A stretch of 64,000 nucleotides of DNA, taken from the NCBI RefSeq assembly GCF_024763615.1, contig NC_077224.1, positions 63,870,712 through 63,934,711 of the forward strand, read 5' to 3'. How positions within the stretch are numbered: position 1 is the first letter of the stretch; each line of letters begins with the position of its first letter. This DNA is from Phlebotomus papatasi. Lineage: Eukaryota > Arthropoda > Insecta > Diptera > Psychodidae. The notes beneath the pieces are model-generated. The model made no database searches. It was given only the letters and a program-made list of their open reading frames with translations, and was not told the origin of the DNA. Made by a program: the position numbers and the translations under genes. Below, piece after piece: positions 44,253 to 56,975 of this stretch.

Positions 44253-44676
44253 TAGGGTAAGTGTGCCAAATTTCGGCATAGTTGCATACAAGCGCCAAAG
44301 TCTCAAGTTTGAAATGCAATATTTTTAATACAAATTGAATTTTTTGCTACTTTTTTATAAGTAGTGTTACTTGGAAGCTTGTAGACACTCTATTTTCTCT
44401 AAAATCTTTCTTAAATACATTTTAAAATGAATAAAAATGTAGCCGTAGAATTTGTTTCCTATTCCGGTCACCTTCAATCTCATAGTTCCTTGCCCTTCCG
44501 GAATTCTCCAATGTCTCTTTCAGATTATTTTGTTCGTGGAATCGACATTTTTTGTTATTTTTTGAATTGTATAATCTTTAGAGTGTGCAAAAACTAAAAA
44601 TTCATAGAATTTATTTAGAGTAATACAAACTGTGGCCGAAATTGTAAGCTGGCCGGAAATTTGCACACTTACCCTA
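44253..44676. mobile_element. 424-bp MITE, TAGGGTAAGTGTGCCAAA family, copy 2
   Basis: Left TAGGGTAAGTGTGCCAAATT then TCGGCATAGTTGCATACAAG; right reverse complemented TAGGGTAAGTGTGCAAATTT then CCGGCCAGCTTACAATTTCG. TA at both ends. Confidence 0.93.
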
Positions 44677-46369
44677 TCAATATATGTTAAATACGTTAAA
44701 TAAATGGATTTTTTGAATAAGTTAAATACGGTAATGTTGAGGAAATACCAGAGATAAATCGTTCTAATTCCTAATACAGACTACACGCAAAATTTTCTTC
44801 ACATAACCTTACATTTTTCATTTTGAGTTCAACCGTCGCCGTCGGTCGCGTCGTTCATATTTGAAGACTTCGTATTTGAGGAACTTGACTGTATGAATAT
44901 ATTAATGTTAGATGAGAAAATGTGCTACGTATTCTGTTGTAGATGTATTCTTGGTTATTTTGGGAATGTTCAGTAAGGTGCTCGGAGGACTGTATGAAGG
45001 GCAAAAACATTTAGATCTTTCTATAGTATTCGCATGAGTGGTTTGGTCGAAGTGCAGAGTGCATGTACCCCTTGGTATCACTTGGTACACTGCAAATTAA
45101 CTATGCAGGTGCATCAACTCTTGTGAATCGCTTTCATCTCAGCTGTGCATTCATTTGATGGCATTCGGCAAATTTAACAATCCATCGAGCAAATTAAAGC
45201 ACACGATCACTCCGGCAGCTGCCTGGAGAGAAAGATATGAAACTATAAAATCCGATTTGCCCATCCAGTCCTGTCCTTTCCATCCCTTTTTTGTCCTGGG
45301 GATTGGTGAGTATCTTTCACACGGAGTACGAAAACGTGATGCTGACACGGATTTCCCAATAGAGATTTTCCACTGATACGAATTGTCACAGTTATTTATG
45401 CATCCTTCCTTCTCTACCCTTTTTGCCAAGCCCCTTTTACCCAACTCTATCATTTTAACACCCCAAAGCTTCAAATCATCAAATAAAGCTCGCGGTAAAA
45501 TTGAGATTTTTGCCCTAGAACAGAGCTTGTCTCCATTGCGGGATCTTTGTGCTTTTCCCACAAATAAAGACAAATTATTTGGGATTTTGCAGTGATGGTG
45601 AGGGAATTTGGGGCTGGAGGGCATCTAAAGTACCCTAGAGCTTTCATATTACACATTATTAATGTTCAGCAATTACTTTCTGTGCCAAAATACCAGCAAC
45701 GTTATTTATTCCTGCCGCAATGTAGTCCACAAGCCAAAGTGTCATTCTGTGTTACTCTGCAGACAGAAAAAGCGGAAAAGCACTGATGAGTGGCGGGAAA
45801 ATATAATTAGAAAATTAAAACCTACCCATGAAATAAATAAAAGCACTCGCAAAATAAAATTTATACTGTCGAAGTGGAATTCAGTGAAAAGTAAAAGATA
45901 TATAACTGAATTACAAATTCACGCCTTGGTATAGCTTTTTTATAGAGCTAGCAGATTGAAAAATTCACGAAAGTCACAAAATATGTATATTCTCCAATTG
46001 AAATCGTATCAAGCATTTTAGATCTCTCTCACTCAGTATAATCATAAATAATTTAATAATCAAAATTAAACTTCGTTTAATTTAGTTTTTTTTCTTATTA
46101 AATTGAAAATGAAAATACATGGTAAAGCGTTCAATCTTTGTGAAATTTTGGAATTCGTGACTCAGATTTTACTCATTACTCAGTGAAGTTTAGCATTATT
46201 AATCTTATATGCACAACCGATATAGACTTTTGCCTTGATCATATCAAGATTTACATGAAATTATAAAGGATTAGTGTAATTGAATATGGGATGAAAATTA
46301 TGAATCCAGAACCGGTTCATTACCGGTTCATAATCGGTTAAATTCGTTCAGACTTAACCCTCTATCATC
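44677..46369. other. No gene seen; unique DNA
   Basis: 45.1-45.8 kb is GC-richer with overlapping frames on both strands (up to 157 codons on the minus strand at 45151-45624) that resemble nothing known and cannot all be real. I leave them uncalled. Confidence 0.45.
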
Positions 46370-46490
46370 CGTTTCAGGATTTTGAACATTCGGGATGTGG
46401 CTTTCGGGATTTTGGCTTTCGGGATTTTGACGTTCGGGATTTTGGCTTCCGGGATTTTGGCTTTCGGGATTTTGTCTGCCACCGGATAGA
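46370..46490. repeat. AAAATCCCGAA modular repeat, six units in one orientation
   Basis: TTCGGGATTTTGGC-type units recur six times at 16-bp spacing (GGATGTGG, GGATTTTGGCTTTCGG, TTTTGACGTTCGG, then TTTTGGCTTCCGG) and end in TTTTGTCTGCCACCGG. Confidence 0.85.
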
Positions 46491-47330
46491 ACATATCAAT
46501 TGGATGCCGGATACACAATTATAGCATAATATTGGTAAAAATTGGTAAAAATGTATATAATGTGAAGAAAAAAAGTATGATTTGGATTTTCAAAAATTGC
46601 TTTTTTTTTATTCTAACGTTACTGCCTACAAGGATAGGGGAAATTATCTTTAAAAAGGTATTTTTTAAAGAAATTTATCGTAGTGTGTAGAGGCCATAAG
46701 GCTACCTCCAAATCTAAATACAAAATAAATAGTTCCGTTTTCTAAATAAACCAAATAACTTGGTTTAGGCTCCAGAGAGGTGAAGAATTGAAAAAAGCGT
46801 GTTTAATTCAACTCCCTTTGAGTTCCAGCAGTAGAATATAATTGCACCTGAGAAAAATGTACCATTATTTTGTACGAAAACACTGAGAATTCTCCACCAT
46901 GTAATAAACTTAAATTACCATATGAATTACCTTGTCTAAGCCTTTAAAACACAAAATATAATTGCTAAAAGGTTTTATTACACCGGTTTTACAACTTTTG
47001 ATTGTACATTACACAAAAACATAAAATTAATTCATGTTCCTGAATTATTGATAATTTTATATGCAAACAAGAAGTCTTTCAAAGTACCAAAACTCATTTA
47101 AATATTAAGGGATAATTATACTGCTTCTGAATTTGTTTTTTTTTAGCAGTGTGCAGTAAGGTAATTTTGAGCTACATTTAGTTTCAACTTTTGAGAATTA
47201 ATTCACAGTATCAGTTAGGTAAAATAAAACTACTGAAAAGAAATATTCTTATTTGTAATTTTTATTATATTTTCGTAGTCTTTAATTTTCTCTTTGTCAA
47301 TTTGAAACACTAAAGAAAACTCAAAATTCT
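46491..47330. other. No gene seen
   Basis: A partial relative of the 27267 MITE may lie at about 46620-46705 (ending GTGTGTAGAGGCCATAAGG). Otherwise AT-rich. Confidence 0.4.
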
Positions 47331-47579
47331 CACTGAGGAAAAAAGAGGGTGCGATTAACTTTTTTCCACGTAACTTTAACACTTTTTTAGGTGTAAAAAT
47401 GTATCAACATTTTTTAATGTTAATTTTACACCTTTTTAAGGGTAAAATTAACATGAAAAAGGGGTAATTTAACCCTACACTTAAAAAGGGTAATATTTAC
47501 ACCGATTTTGGATCAATAATGCAGGGTATAATTAACATTTCCGGAATGTTATTTTAACTTTTTCGGATTTCTCTCAATG
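47331..47579 (+). mobile_element. 249-bp CACTGAGA MITE, copy 3 of 3
   Basis: CACTGAGGAAAAAAGAGGGT at the left; GGATTTCTCTCAATG at the right. Interior matches copies 1 and 2; the ends have more substitutions and the TA flanks are not clear. Confidence 0.9.
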
Positions 47580-48268
47580 TTATTATATTAAACAAAATCA
47601 TATTAAAAAGTAGATTAAATGAATTTAAATTAAACAGACAGGTTTTTTTTAAAGATTTTATTCACATTCTGCACCTAGTTACTTTAAAAGTCTGCCAATG
47701 CCAATGGCTCTCCGTTTTTATTAGCAGCCGGAGCAGCCGGAGCAGCCCGGAGATCGCATATTTTCGCGATCACTTCAAGCCGGATTTACAGCTTAGTGGA
47801 TTTCTCTAACAGGATCTCGTGCTTACCTGTCTGCTCTCCATAGGTAATCATAATCTATTTATTAGATTATAATTTATTATAATAATGTTATTATTATTAT
47901 ACATAATTTATTTATTAATTTACAGTGAGTGGCCTCAACATATTTACTACATAGCAAATAGTTGAAGATTTGCAAAAAATTTCGTAGATTAATAGAACTT
48001 TCTACGATTACGCACAATCATTAGAAAGAAATAACTTTAGGTAGTCTAAAAAAAAGTATTTTCTCTATGGTTTAGGGGTGACCCAATCGTCCTTAACACT
48101 AAAACTTATCGATCGTTTTTGGTCGTTTTTCGATCAAATGACAAACCGCGGTAGGGTAGGATACTCAACAAATTTGTGTTGGAAAAGAGCAAAAAATTAA
48201 AATTTAAACACTGAAAAATATATTACATGCATATTTTAAGAAATTCATGAAGTTTGATAGCGACACTG
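47580..48268. other. No gene seen
   Basis: AT-rich. The string GGTGACCCAATCGTCCTTAA near 48077 recurs inverted near 38855 (TTAAGGACGATTGGGTCACC), marking another dispersed repeat whose ends I cannot place. Confidence 0.5.
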
Positions 48269-50981
48269 TAGGGGAGACTGAGGCAAAAAGTAACAAAACG
48301 GATATTTTATTTTTTTACAAGTTACCCGATCACCTCCTAAATTTCTAATTAGCACAGTTTTATAGGAAATTTACCGCTCTACAACTCTGTGAAAGTTATT
48401 AGGTGAGATTCTTAACAATCTCACTTACTATAATCCTAACAAAATTTCATGTCCTCCGATCGCGCTCAAACTTGGCCAAAATGTGTTTCGCCACTTCCTG
48501 ATCACGAATATATGGGGGGCTAAGTTACGTTCCCGGCCGGCCGGCCGGCCGCTCTTTGGAGCTTAATAGCTCCTAAACTAAAAAAGATATCGACTTGCGG
48601 TTTTCGGCAAAGGTTATATATCGCATGAAAATTGCAACATGGTGCATTGACCCCCCACCCCTCCTTCCGCCATTTTGAAGACCACCCTGTTTTTGTTTTC
48701 TCAATAGCTCCGCCCCTATGGCATCGAGCGGGCTCAAATTTTAGTATGTTATAGCTGGGCCTTAGAGCTTTCCATCAATACCAAACTTAAGGTCCCCCGA
48801 CCCCCCTGACCCCAGCTATAAGGGTCCAAAAAAAATTTCTTAAAATGGCCATAACTCCGGTTATAATTGTCAGAATTTAAAAAATGAGGGCTTTTTGGAA
48901 AGCTCTCGTGAAATGCCACTTCCCCTTCTAACATCGCAAGTTCATAAAACCACCGCTAGGGGCGCTATTATTAAAAAGAAAATAATTAAATATTAAAAGT
49001 TAAATAACTCAAAAATTCCTTATGCAATCGGGCTGAAATTTTAGTATGTTGTAGCCGTTGATTATACCTATCAAACAAAAAAACCTTAAGTCGATCCATA
49101 ACCCCTGACCCGAACTATAAGGGGTCAAAGTTCGAACATTGACCGGCCTCTATCTCCGGTTCTAACTAACATAGCGACCTAAATTTTACCTTTTTGGTTT
49201 CGTCTCGATGAGCACTTTCAGATGGAAGTTCAAAAAGTCACTACAGGTGGCGCTGTGATAGCGTCAAAATTCATCGAAATTCAAAGTCACTTTTCTCAAA
49301 AACGGCATTGTGCAAGTTAATGAAATTTTAGTATGTTGTAGTCCAGTCTAGGACGTTTCCAAAATGGTGCGCATGTGCGCTGTGGTTTCAATAGAACCGG
49401 AGATATGAGGGGTCAAAGTTCACGAAATTCAAAAAATCATATCTCCGGTTCTATGTGACCGATTTTGATGAATGAGGGCTTAAACGAAAGATCTCACCAA
49501 ATGCTACAACTTTCTAGAATATTTGAACTTCGTGGGACCAACACCAGGGGCGCCACAGTCGAAAAACCAATTTCAATATCACATAACCTCAATTATCTCG
49601 ACTGTCGCTAAACCGATTTTGATAATTACTTCGACATAATTGTAGAGGACATTTGTCTCTACATTTCGTCCATACATCATTTTCCGCTCAGACTATGCTA
49701 TCACTCCGATTTTGCCGTTTAAGTGTGAAAAAATTGATTTTTCCCATAATAACGCTTTGAAATCACTCAGATGCCAATTTGACTGCCTCTACTCCACCAA
49801 GACACTTAAAATAGGGTTTTAAATGGAAAGTCCCACAAAATACAACAATTCTTTGATATAGTTGAAGTTCAACAAATGACTACTTGGGGCACTCTGGATG
49901 AAAAAACGAGTTAAGAAACAAAAAACCTCGATTATCTTGGCTTCTGAGTAATCGATGAGATCATGTTCTACGGCAAAATTATAGAGAACATTCTGGTCTA
50001 CATTTCACCCATATAACACTTTTCTGTCAGTTCATCCAAATCCTTGATATTTTGGTTTAAATACAAAATTTGTACAATTTCACGAATTTGATTCAAGATA
50101 ACTGAATGGCGTCTCCCAACTTCAGCTCTAAATCGAATTTGCATGCACTCCGAGTTAGCTCACGTTAAGAATCTCACCTACATAAGCCGGTTAGGATTAT
50201 CTGTCCCTTTTCTTCTATTTTGTAAGAAAATATATTTATCGAGCCGTTTTCTAAAAGGTAATTTTGTGATCATTCTCAAAAATGCTGGGGCAAATAGTAT
50301 CAGGCATAAGATACTATCACATTTTGATTCGTAATAATACGGAATTCCGTAAATTTAAGAAAAATACCTAGTTTACATATTTTCATAGGAAATTTATTCT
50401 TCTACACCTTTGTAAAACACCGTTTCCTCTGTCTGAGCGAGAAAAGCGCATTTTAAGCTATTTTACAAAAAACACACAAAAGACTGCAAATCGTTTGACC
50501 AATGCAAACAACAAACAGCGACACATGGCACTGACGTATCTTTCCACCGTGGGACATCAGAAATTGTTTCAGTTTTTGTTACATTTTGCTCCATAGCTTT
50601 TGTTACTTTTTACCCCAAGTGGTCATTTTTAACAAAAGAATTTCTGGAGAAAAAAATCTTTGTAAAATTCTAAAATTGATAGCTGATTCGTATTCAAAGA
50701 ATATCCAGATAATTTGAGAAATATTCATCAGTGCATCAAATTTAACATAAGTAGCTAATAATAGATATCTTCTGCACGGAAAATATTTCAAAAATTAGCC
50801 TAAAAATTTCGATATTTTTTATTTTCTAAATTCCTTGTTCAAATTCTAACAAACTTACGACATTGAAGAAGACCTTTGGAGGCTATCTATGGAAAAAAAT
50901 TAAAGCCGCTATCTTATTTATCTTGGAAGATATTGAGTTTTAAAATTTTCGATTTGTGACTTTTTGCCCCAGTCTCCCCTA
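48269..50981. mobile_element. 2.7-kb element with TAGGGGAGACTG.GGCAAAAAGT ends, no transposase seen
   Basis: Left TAGGGGAGACTGAGGCAAAA then AGTAACA; right reverse complemented TAGGGGAGACTGGGGCAAAA then AGTCACA. TA at both ends. It has the same kind of ends as the 200-bp MITEs but is ten times longer. I find no long frame inside; the middle is a block of degenerate tandem repeats listed separately. Confidence 0.85.
48460..50140. repeat. Degenerate tandem repeats of about 295 bp inside the 2.7-kb element
   Basis: AAATTTTAGTATGTT(A/G)TAG recurs near 48737, 49037 and 49325, spaced about 300 and 290 bp. Each is accompanied by phrases such as CCCCTGACCC(G/C)A, GGGGTCAAAGTTC, CTCCGGTTCTA and GGCGCT. 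A GGCCGGCCGGCCGGCC run lies near 48537. The same kind of GGCCGGC plus CTCCGGTTT text recurs near 56030-56075. Confidence 0.75.
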
Positions 50982-52217
50982 CCGTTTAAATATGTGTTAA
51001 CTTTAAACCGGTCAATTTTACCGGGTCTTGGTAGGTTTAATGTTAAAGAGTTAAAAGCCTAAAATAACTAAATAGACCTAAGTTTGTTCAGAAACTCGGT
51101 AGAATTCTTATGTGAACAACTTCTGACAATTTGACTTCAAAATCGAATATCTATATAAGTCAGGTCATTTTTTAAAGATATTTCTATATTTAAAATATCA
51201 TAGCACAATGATTGACCTTTTGAGAGTGTTTAAAAAGCCTTAGCATGAGTCTGAGAAACGAAAGCTTCTCAATTCATTAATTTCAGCCACACCCTAATAT
51301 CCTTCGTCCCTTGAGGGGTTTCCTGAAGGATATTTGGGGATACATGGAATGTACTTCTATTTTGCTTGATATGATGAATGTTGTTCTAGTGACATGTCTT
51401 TTATATCATAAAGTCATCGGGGTGAGTCATACGTCAGAATGGCTCCACCCTTGGCACTCAAGAGGACACGAAGGGTAATTCTTGGCATTCACTCCATGAA
51501 TCTCTCTCTATGCTATGCCATTTATAGAAGATGCACCAGAACGTTAGGAGAGTGATGTATGTCGTGTATAGGGGTAAAGTTCATGTATTGTTTCACACCT
51601 TCGACAGATGAAAGTAGACATGAAATACCTTATGCAATTCCTGGGTAAAATTTATGGGTATTGGCGCATTGCTGTACATGCCAGACAGATGATCATCTCA
51701 GATGCACCGAAATGGGGACTGTGGGGATATTTTAGGATATATACTGATGTGAACATGAAATGCAGAATATTCCTATATAATGTACTGTACCAGCTGTTGT
51801 TTGTACACGTCATAAATTAAATTAAATTGCATTTGATTAGAAACGCTGCAAGGATAAAAGCTCGGAGGTTGGGGGTGTAGAACCATAATCCTCTAAAATG
51901 AACAAAGTCAATGGATTATTCACATCACATTTCCAACTTCATTTATACCATTCTGTACATTAAATTCATATAGAGGAGAGCTTTCTCAATTAGCACACAT
52001 TGATATTCGAGAGTCATTGGATTTATACATGTAAGTGATTATACTTAAATCAAGTTGCAACCGTATAATACCCCAATTAACATCAATTGCAATTAATCCA
52101 TCCGGCACATTCAATTGTAAGTTCAATTGGATTAAGGAGGAAATATGACGAATGATTTTAGGTAAGTCCTTTAATCTAAATTAGCATGAATATGAGCGGA
52201 AATCTATTCATTTTATG
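50982..52217. other. No gene seen; unique DNA
   Basis: 51.3-52.1 kb is unique with balanced composition and a 70-codon frame at 51608, not convincing. Confidence 0.5.
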
Positions 52218-52603
52218 TACACAGAAAAAATTGTTCGTAAATGTTTGTGAATTCCTATTGGGGACTTACGAAATGCTCGTAAATTGTATAACCCACAAAA
52301 AAGTTCGTAAAAGTTTGTACTTTTACAAACATTTGTTCTTATATATTTTTGTTTGCCGGTAAAAATTTACGAACAAATGACAAAATTTTCCGAACATTTA
52401 TTGTGTGTTTACGAACATTTACGAACAAATGTTTGTAAAAGTACAAAAAATGCTCGTGAAGTGATCAACTTACAAACAATGTTTGTGAAAAAATACAAAC
52501 TTTTACGAAGTTGTTTGTGGATTATACGATTTACGAGCATATTGTAAGTTCCTAAAAGAAATTCACAAACATTTACGAACAATTTAGAATTTTTTTCTTT
52601 GTA
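52218..52603. mobile_element. Fold-back MITE, GTTTGTGAATTCCTATTGGG family, copy 2
   Basis: TACACAGAAAAAATTGTTCG at the left and TTTTTTTCTTTGTA at the right. Left arm TAAATGTTTGTGAATTCCTA pairs with right arm GAAATTCACAAACATTTACG; further in, AAAGTTTGTACTTTTACAAA pairs with its own inverse. Almost the whole element can fold. Confidence 0.9.
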
Positions 52604-53011
52604 GAGGACTGAGTCAAACTCTCAAGACAGTAAAGTGTGAATATAATACAGGTAAATTTTAAGCAAGGGGTTGATAAACAGAAAAAGAAGTGCATAATTA
52701 AGAATAAATTAAAATATTAATAATTATAATGTTATTAAGATAATGAAAATGTTCCCAGTGCTGACCGGAAGATGAGGTTAACTTAAAATGTTGGCATGGG
52801 TAGACGTGGTGCAATATCGGCAATACAACTTCTGATTTATTCTCCATCATTATAGGTTTAAAATGATGTTATATATTAATTTCCTAAAATGTAAACAACA
52901 TAGGGTTTTACAGAATTGAAAATATCGTGTTTCATGCTATTGATTTCCAAGAAGTATTACTGTATTTACAATTATTTTAGAATTTTAGGAAGCATCATGC
53001 AGAAATTTGTC

Positions 53012-53490
53012 TACACAGAAAAAAAAATTGTAAAAATATTCGTAAATGTTTCTGAATTCCTATGGAGGAGTTACGAGATGCTCGTGAATCATATAACCCA
53101 CAAACAAGTTCGTAAAATGTTGTACTTTTTTCACAAACATTGTTCGTAACATGATTATTTGATGAGCATTTTTTGTACTTTTACAAACATTTGTTCGTAA
53201 ATATTCGTAAACACAAAAAATGTTCGTAAAATTTTGTCATTTGTTCGTAAATGTTCGTAAAATGTTCAACAAGAAAACAAACATTTACGAACAAATGACA
53301 AAATTTTAGGAACATTTTTTGTGTGTTAACGAACATTACAAAGAAACTGTTTGTAAAAGTACAAAAAATGCTCCTCAAGTGATCATGTTACGAACAATGT
53401 TTGTGAAAAAAGTACAAACTTTTACGAACATGTTTGTGGGTTATACGATTCACAAAAATTTCGTTACTCCCCCATAGGAATTCACAAAAA
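53012..53490. mobile_element. Fold-back MITE, GTTTGTGAATTCCTATTGGG family, copy 3
   Basis: TACACAGAAAAAAAAATTGT at the left, then TAAATGTTTCTGAATTCCTA. The right arm ends near CCCCCATAGGAATTCACAAA and seems cut short or interrupted. GTTCGTAAA/TTTACGAAC strings fill the middle. It lies only 409 bp from copy 2. Confidence 0.85.
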
Positions 53491-53516
53491 AATAGAAGCA
53501 AAAAGAGGGGCGTTTC

Positions 53517-53735
53517 CGGTAATTTCCAGTGAAAATATTAGTCACATTAAGAGGAAAAACACTTTTTTGTTTTTGCCCAGAGCTTTCGATCCTGATGAGG
53601 ATTTTCTTCAGCGGTCTGGAAACACAATTTAGTTGACCACTGAAGAAGATTCCCATCAGAATCGAACGTTCTGGGCAAAACCAAAAAAGTGTTTTTCATC
53701 TTAGGGTGACTAACATTTTCATTGGCAATCACCGG
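53517..53735. mobile_element. 219-bp fold-back element, CAGAGCTTTCGATCCTGATG
   Basis: Left CCGGTAATTTCCAGTGAAAA...AAACACTTTTTTG and TGCCCAGAGCTTTCGATCCT; right AGAATCGAACGTTCTGGGCA, AAAAGTGTTTTTCAT and TTGGCAATCACCGG. Long imperfect arms of about 100 bp. The AGAGCTTTCG plus TCTTCAG/TCATCAG pattern links it to the 26105 and 22305 elements. Confidence 0.82.
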
Positions 53736-55680
53736 AGACATCTCTCTGAAGACCATCCTTAAGTTCTAGAAGAAAAGAAAAGCTTACGAACAGGAGGGTG
53801 TCAAAGTTACCCGCAAGGGATAAAGGCACCCGTACTAGGTTTATCAGTACTCAACCGATTTGAACCGGTTTATAAGTCACAGAGAAAAGATTATTTAATA
53901 ATGCTAAGAAGGGACGGAAGGGACAGTTCTTTACTCTGATTTAAATTTGAAATTATAAATGACTTAATTCAAAGTTTTATATTTTACTTTTCTAAATTAA
54001 ACAAAAAAAACCTTATTTGCCATATTTTGATGAATTTGGCAGCCCCTAGCAAGTACGCGATGAGGTGTTTGTCTAAAAAAGCAGCCAGCGGGTAATATGT
54101 AAAGGAATATTTAAACGAGAAGGTGCAAAGTGTACCCTGCGGTGCTTTATTAAAAGACGTGAAGGTAATTTGCAATTTTTCAAGCAAATTTTCCACACAC
54201 TCTCCTCCATCTTCCTCATCCCAGACATTTCTGTCTGCAACGGAGCGTTAAGAGGAACACATCCAACGTGTTTCTCAGATTAGATGAGCACGAGAGAGTC
54301 CAAAGGACTCAGGGGAGTGAAAATGGTCGCAGTCGAGCGTGAAAATCTTATAATCGTAAAAGCACAGCATCAAACTAATCAGACGCGAGATGATAAAGTT
54401 TCCGTAATTCCGTTTTATATTCCTCAACATACACCTCTACTTCATACCACCGGAAAAATGGGTGGATTATACAGGAGAGCATATGCATTGAGCATTGAGC
54501 TATTTGTAGCACAGAGAGGAACCTTATGTGAGTGCTGTATTACATTTGTAGGAGGAAGATACCAAGAGGAAAAAAAGGTGAAGAGGCTCTCTGCAAGTAT
54601 CAGGGGAAAATTTTCACTGAATTTGTACATTTCCCTTCTTAGTTATCATTCATGTTACGCATATTATATCGTATTAGAATATATCACTCTAGGACGAATG
54701 CTCCTACTTCCAATCTTACTGTTCACATATGTATCTTCTACTCAAACAGTCATCCACCTACCTACATACATCTGCACTCCAACATATCCTTTCATCCTTA
54801 TCCATACATAAACACAGTGGCGTGAGCTTTTAAGCTCAAAATAAACGGCAATGTTGTCAATATTTTCACATTGGTACGTGTTTCTCATCTTTTTCACTAT
54901 GGCTCAGAGTCAAATTTAAATTTATCAAAGTTGAAAAGAGGACTTCTTCCTCAAGCTCTCATTGATATATTATCTTTCAGATGGTGATGTTTCACTCTGT
55001 TTTCTTTTCATTTGCAATTTCATGTTTCAGAAATGTTAATTACTCCACTTTTGTTTGATGTATACCATTTTCAAATGTCTCCAACTCATCATTTCATTTC
55101 AAAATCCAATAATCCAATTGAGCATCACTTGGGTAAAAACGATATCAAAAGTTAAAATCAACATCAATGACTCCATCATCTCTTCAACATTGTCTTATTA
55201 TCATTTCTCTTCTGAAAGAGAGAGGAAATAGATAAGGATAAACGTAGGGAAAAAGGAAAGGAGATAGATAAGGATAAAAGTAAACATAAAACTTTTACTC
55301 CCACTGACCAAAAATTAATTTCTTATTGTAACATATTCTTGAGATAATTCTGAAAAAATACATTTGCCAATTTAGCTTGACACGGTTCAAAGTTCTGTGT
55401 AATAATGTTCACTAAACTTAAATTAGCTTACTTACAAGTACACTACTATAGAAGGAAACAAATTAGCAATCTCCATAAATAAATTATGTAATATCATCAT
55501 TTTGGTTAAATTGGCGAATTTGATATAACATAGAATTTATTGTACTAATTATACCAATAGTTTGATAAGCATATCAGCTTTGTATGTACAGCACTAGTTG
55601 GCGCTAATTTCGAGCTTATCGAATGCTCACCGTAGACTTGAAAACTTATCCAATCTGTTATACCCAGGCAACAATTATAT
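53736..55680. other. No gene seen; unique DNA
   Basis: Includes a 175-codon frame at 54284-54811, which has no recognisable domain and ends in a Thr/Pro/Tyr-rich low-complexity tail; I do not call it. Confidence 0.45.
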
Positions 55681-56350
55681 ACACCTTGGTAGATTATAAC
55701 AGACCCTCCCAATGGGGGAAGAATTGTAACAGAAATCTCCCAATGGGGTTTAGGTGTGATTCCTTCATAATCACACCTATTGTGATACTCCGATTTTCTA
55801 AAAGTGCTCCGATCGAGCTGAAATTCACAGGGTATATGTTTTGAACGGGTCCCGGTCAAAATCCCGAAAGCCAAAATCCCGAACGCCAAAATCCCGAACG
55901 CCATTGGCTTTCGGGATTTTGGCCTTTTCGGGATTTTGGCGTTCGGGATTTTGGCTTTCGGGATTTTGGCTGCCACCGGTTTTGAACATCCCTGATGCCG
56001 AAAAGGGTAGGCTGCCATTTTCGGGTCCGGCCGGCTGTCCGGCCGTCCGTAGTACGAAATATCTCCGGTTTGGAAAGAGATATCTTTATAATTTTTTTTA
56101 AATATACCTACTCGCGCGTACGCCGATTTCTATGCTATTAGTTTTTTGAAAAATTGGTTCTAAAAACCAATTTAAAATCGGTTTTTCTAGGTTTTCTCGA
56201 AATTGGCCTATGCAATTTGAACCATTTTATGTTCGTGTAGTAGCGCTACTTGAGTAGACGAATTTTTTTAAAAAAATTGGAGATTGCTTCAGGATTTCTC
56301 GAGATATTTCAAGCTGAAGATTGCAATCTCTCGCTCTCTCCCCCTAAATA
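55681..56350. repeat. Repeat block related to the interior of the 2.7-kb element, split by a modular repeat
   Basis: CTCCGATCGAGCTGAAATTC (near 55806) and GGGTCCGGCCGGCTGTCCGG then CTCCGGTTTGGAAAGAGATA (near 56025-56080) recall the 48460-50140 block. The AAAATCCCGAA cluster at 55845-55985 interrupts it. Confidence 0.6.
55845..55985. mobile_element. AAAATCCCGAA modular element, compact palindromic copy
   Basis: Three units read CAAAATCCCGAA(A/C)GC, then ATTGG, then four units read TTCGGGATTTTGGC. Ends are GGGTCCCGGTCAAAATCCCG and GGATTTTGGCTGCCACCGG. It interrupts TGTTTTGAAC and TTTTGAACATC, consistent with a short target duplication (TTTTGAAC). Confidence 0.85.
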
Positions 56351-56452
56351 TTTAAACGAATAAATAAATTCTTCCTTAAAATATCTTAATAATTCTTCCT
56401 TAAATAATTCTTCCTTTGTTATAATTTATACATTGAGTAGACACTGTCTATA

Positions 56453-56620
56453 TATTTCGCGGGCCGTGAAATTTTTCGCGGATTTTCGCGGGTCGTGAAA
56501 TTTTTTGCGGATTTTCGCAAGCCGTGAAATTTAATTGCGGATTTTCACGAGTCGTGAAATTTTTCGCGAATTTTAGCGGGTCGTGATATTTTTCGCAGAG
56601 TGAAATTTTGCACATATCAA
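56453..56620. repeat. Minisatellite, unit about 33 bp, five copies
   Basis: The unit approximates TTTTCGCGGGTCGTGAAATT followed by TTTCGCGGA. Copies vary by one to five bases. Confidence 0.9.
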
Positions 56621-56975
56621 GTCTGAAAGAGGCTCCAAATGGATGTAAAGTTTGAGGCCTCTATCTCTCATAGTTTTCGAGATAATCACCTTTAAAGATT
56701 TTCAGACACAGACGGAACGCGAAAAAAATTGAAAAGGGGGACGTTAGGGAAATACAGTTTCGATATTTGGATGAACGCGTACGTGACGTCATCCGAACGA
56801 AAAGCTATCGCGTCCGATATAATTGACTTGTATTTCTCATCCAATTTTCCTCATTAATAATGATAATAAGTTAAATAGAGTTTAAGAATTATTAAACGAA
56901 ATTTGCATTATTTATGTATAAATATATCGTTCGAATTTGCCACAGTCCAAATTTTCAATGAAGGACTCGCACCTC

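Noticed and set aside
45151..45624. 157-codon minus-strand gene
   Set aside because: Several overlapping frames on both strands; no recognisable domain and no splice support.
54284..54811. 175-codon protein gene
   Set aside because: No domain recognised; the C-terminus is low-complexity and the opposite strand is also open.
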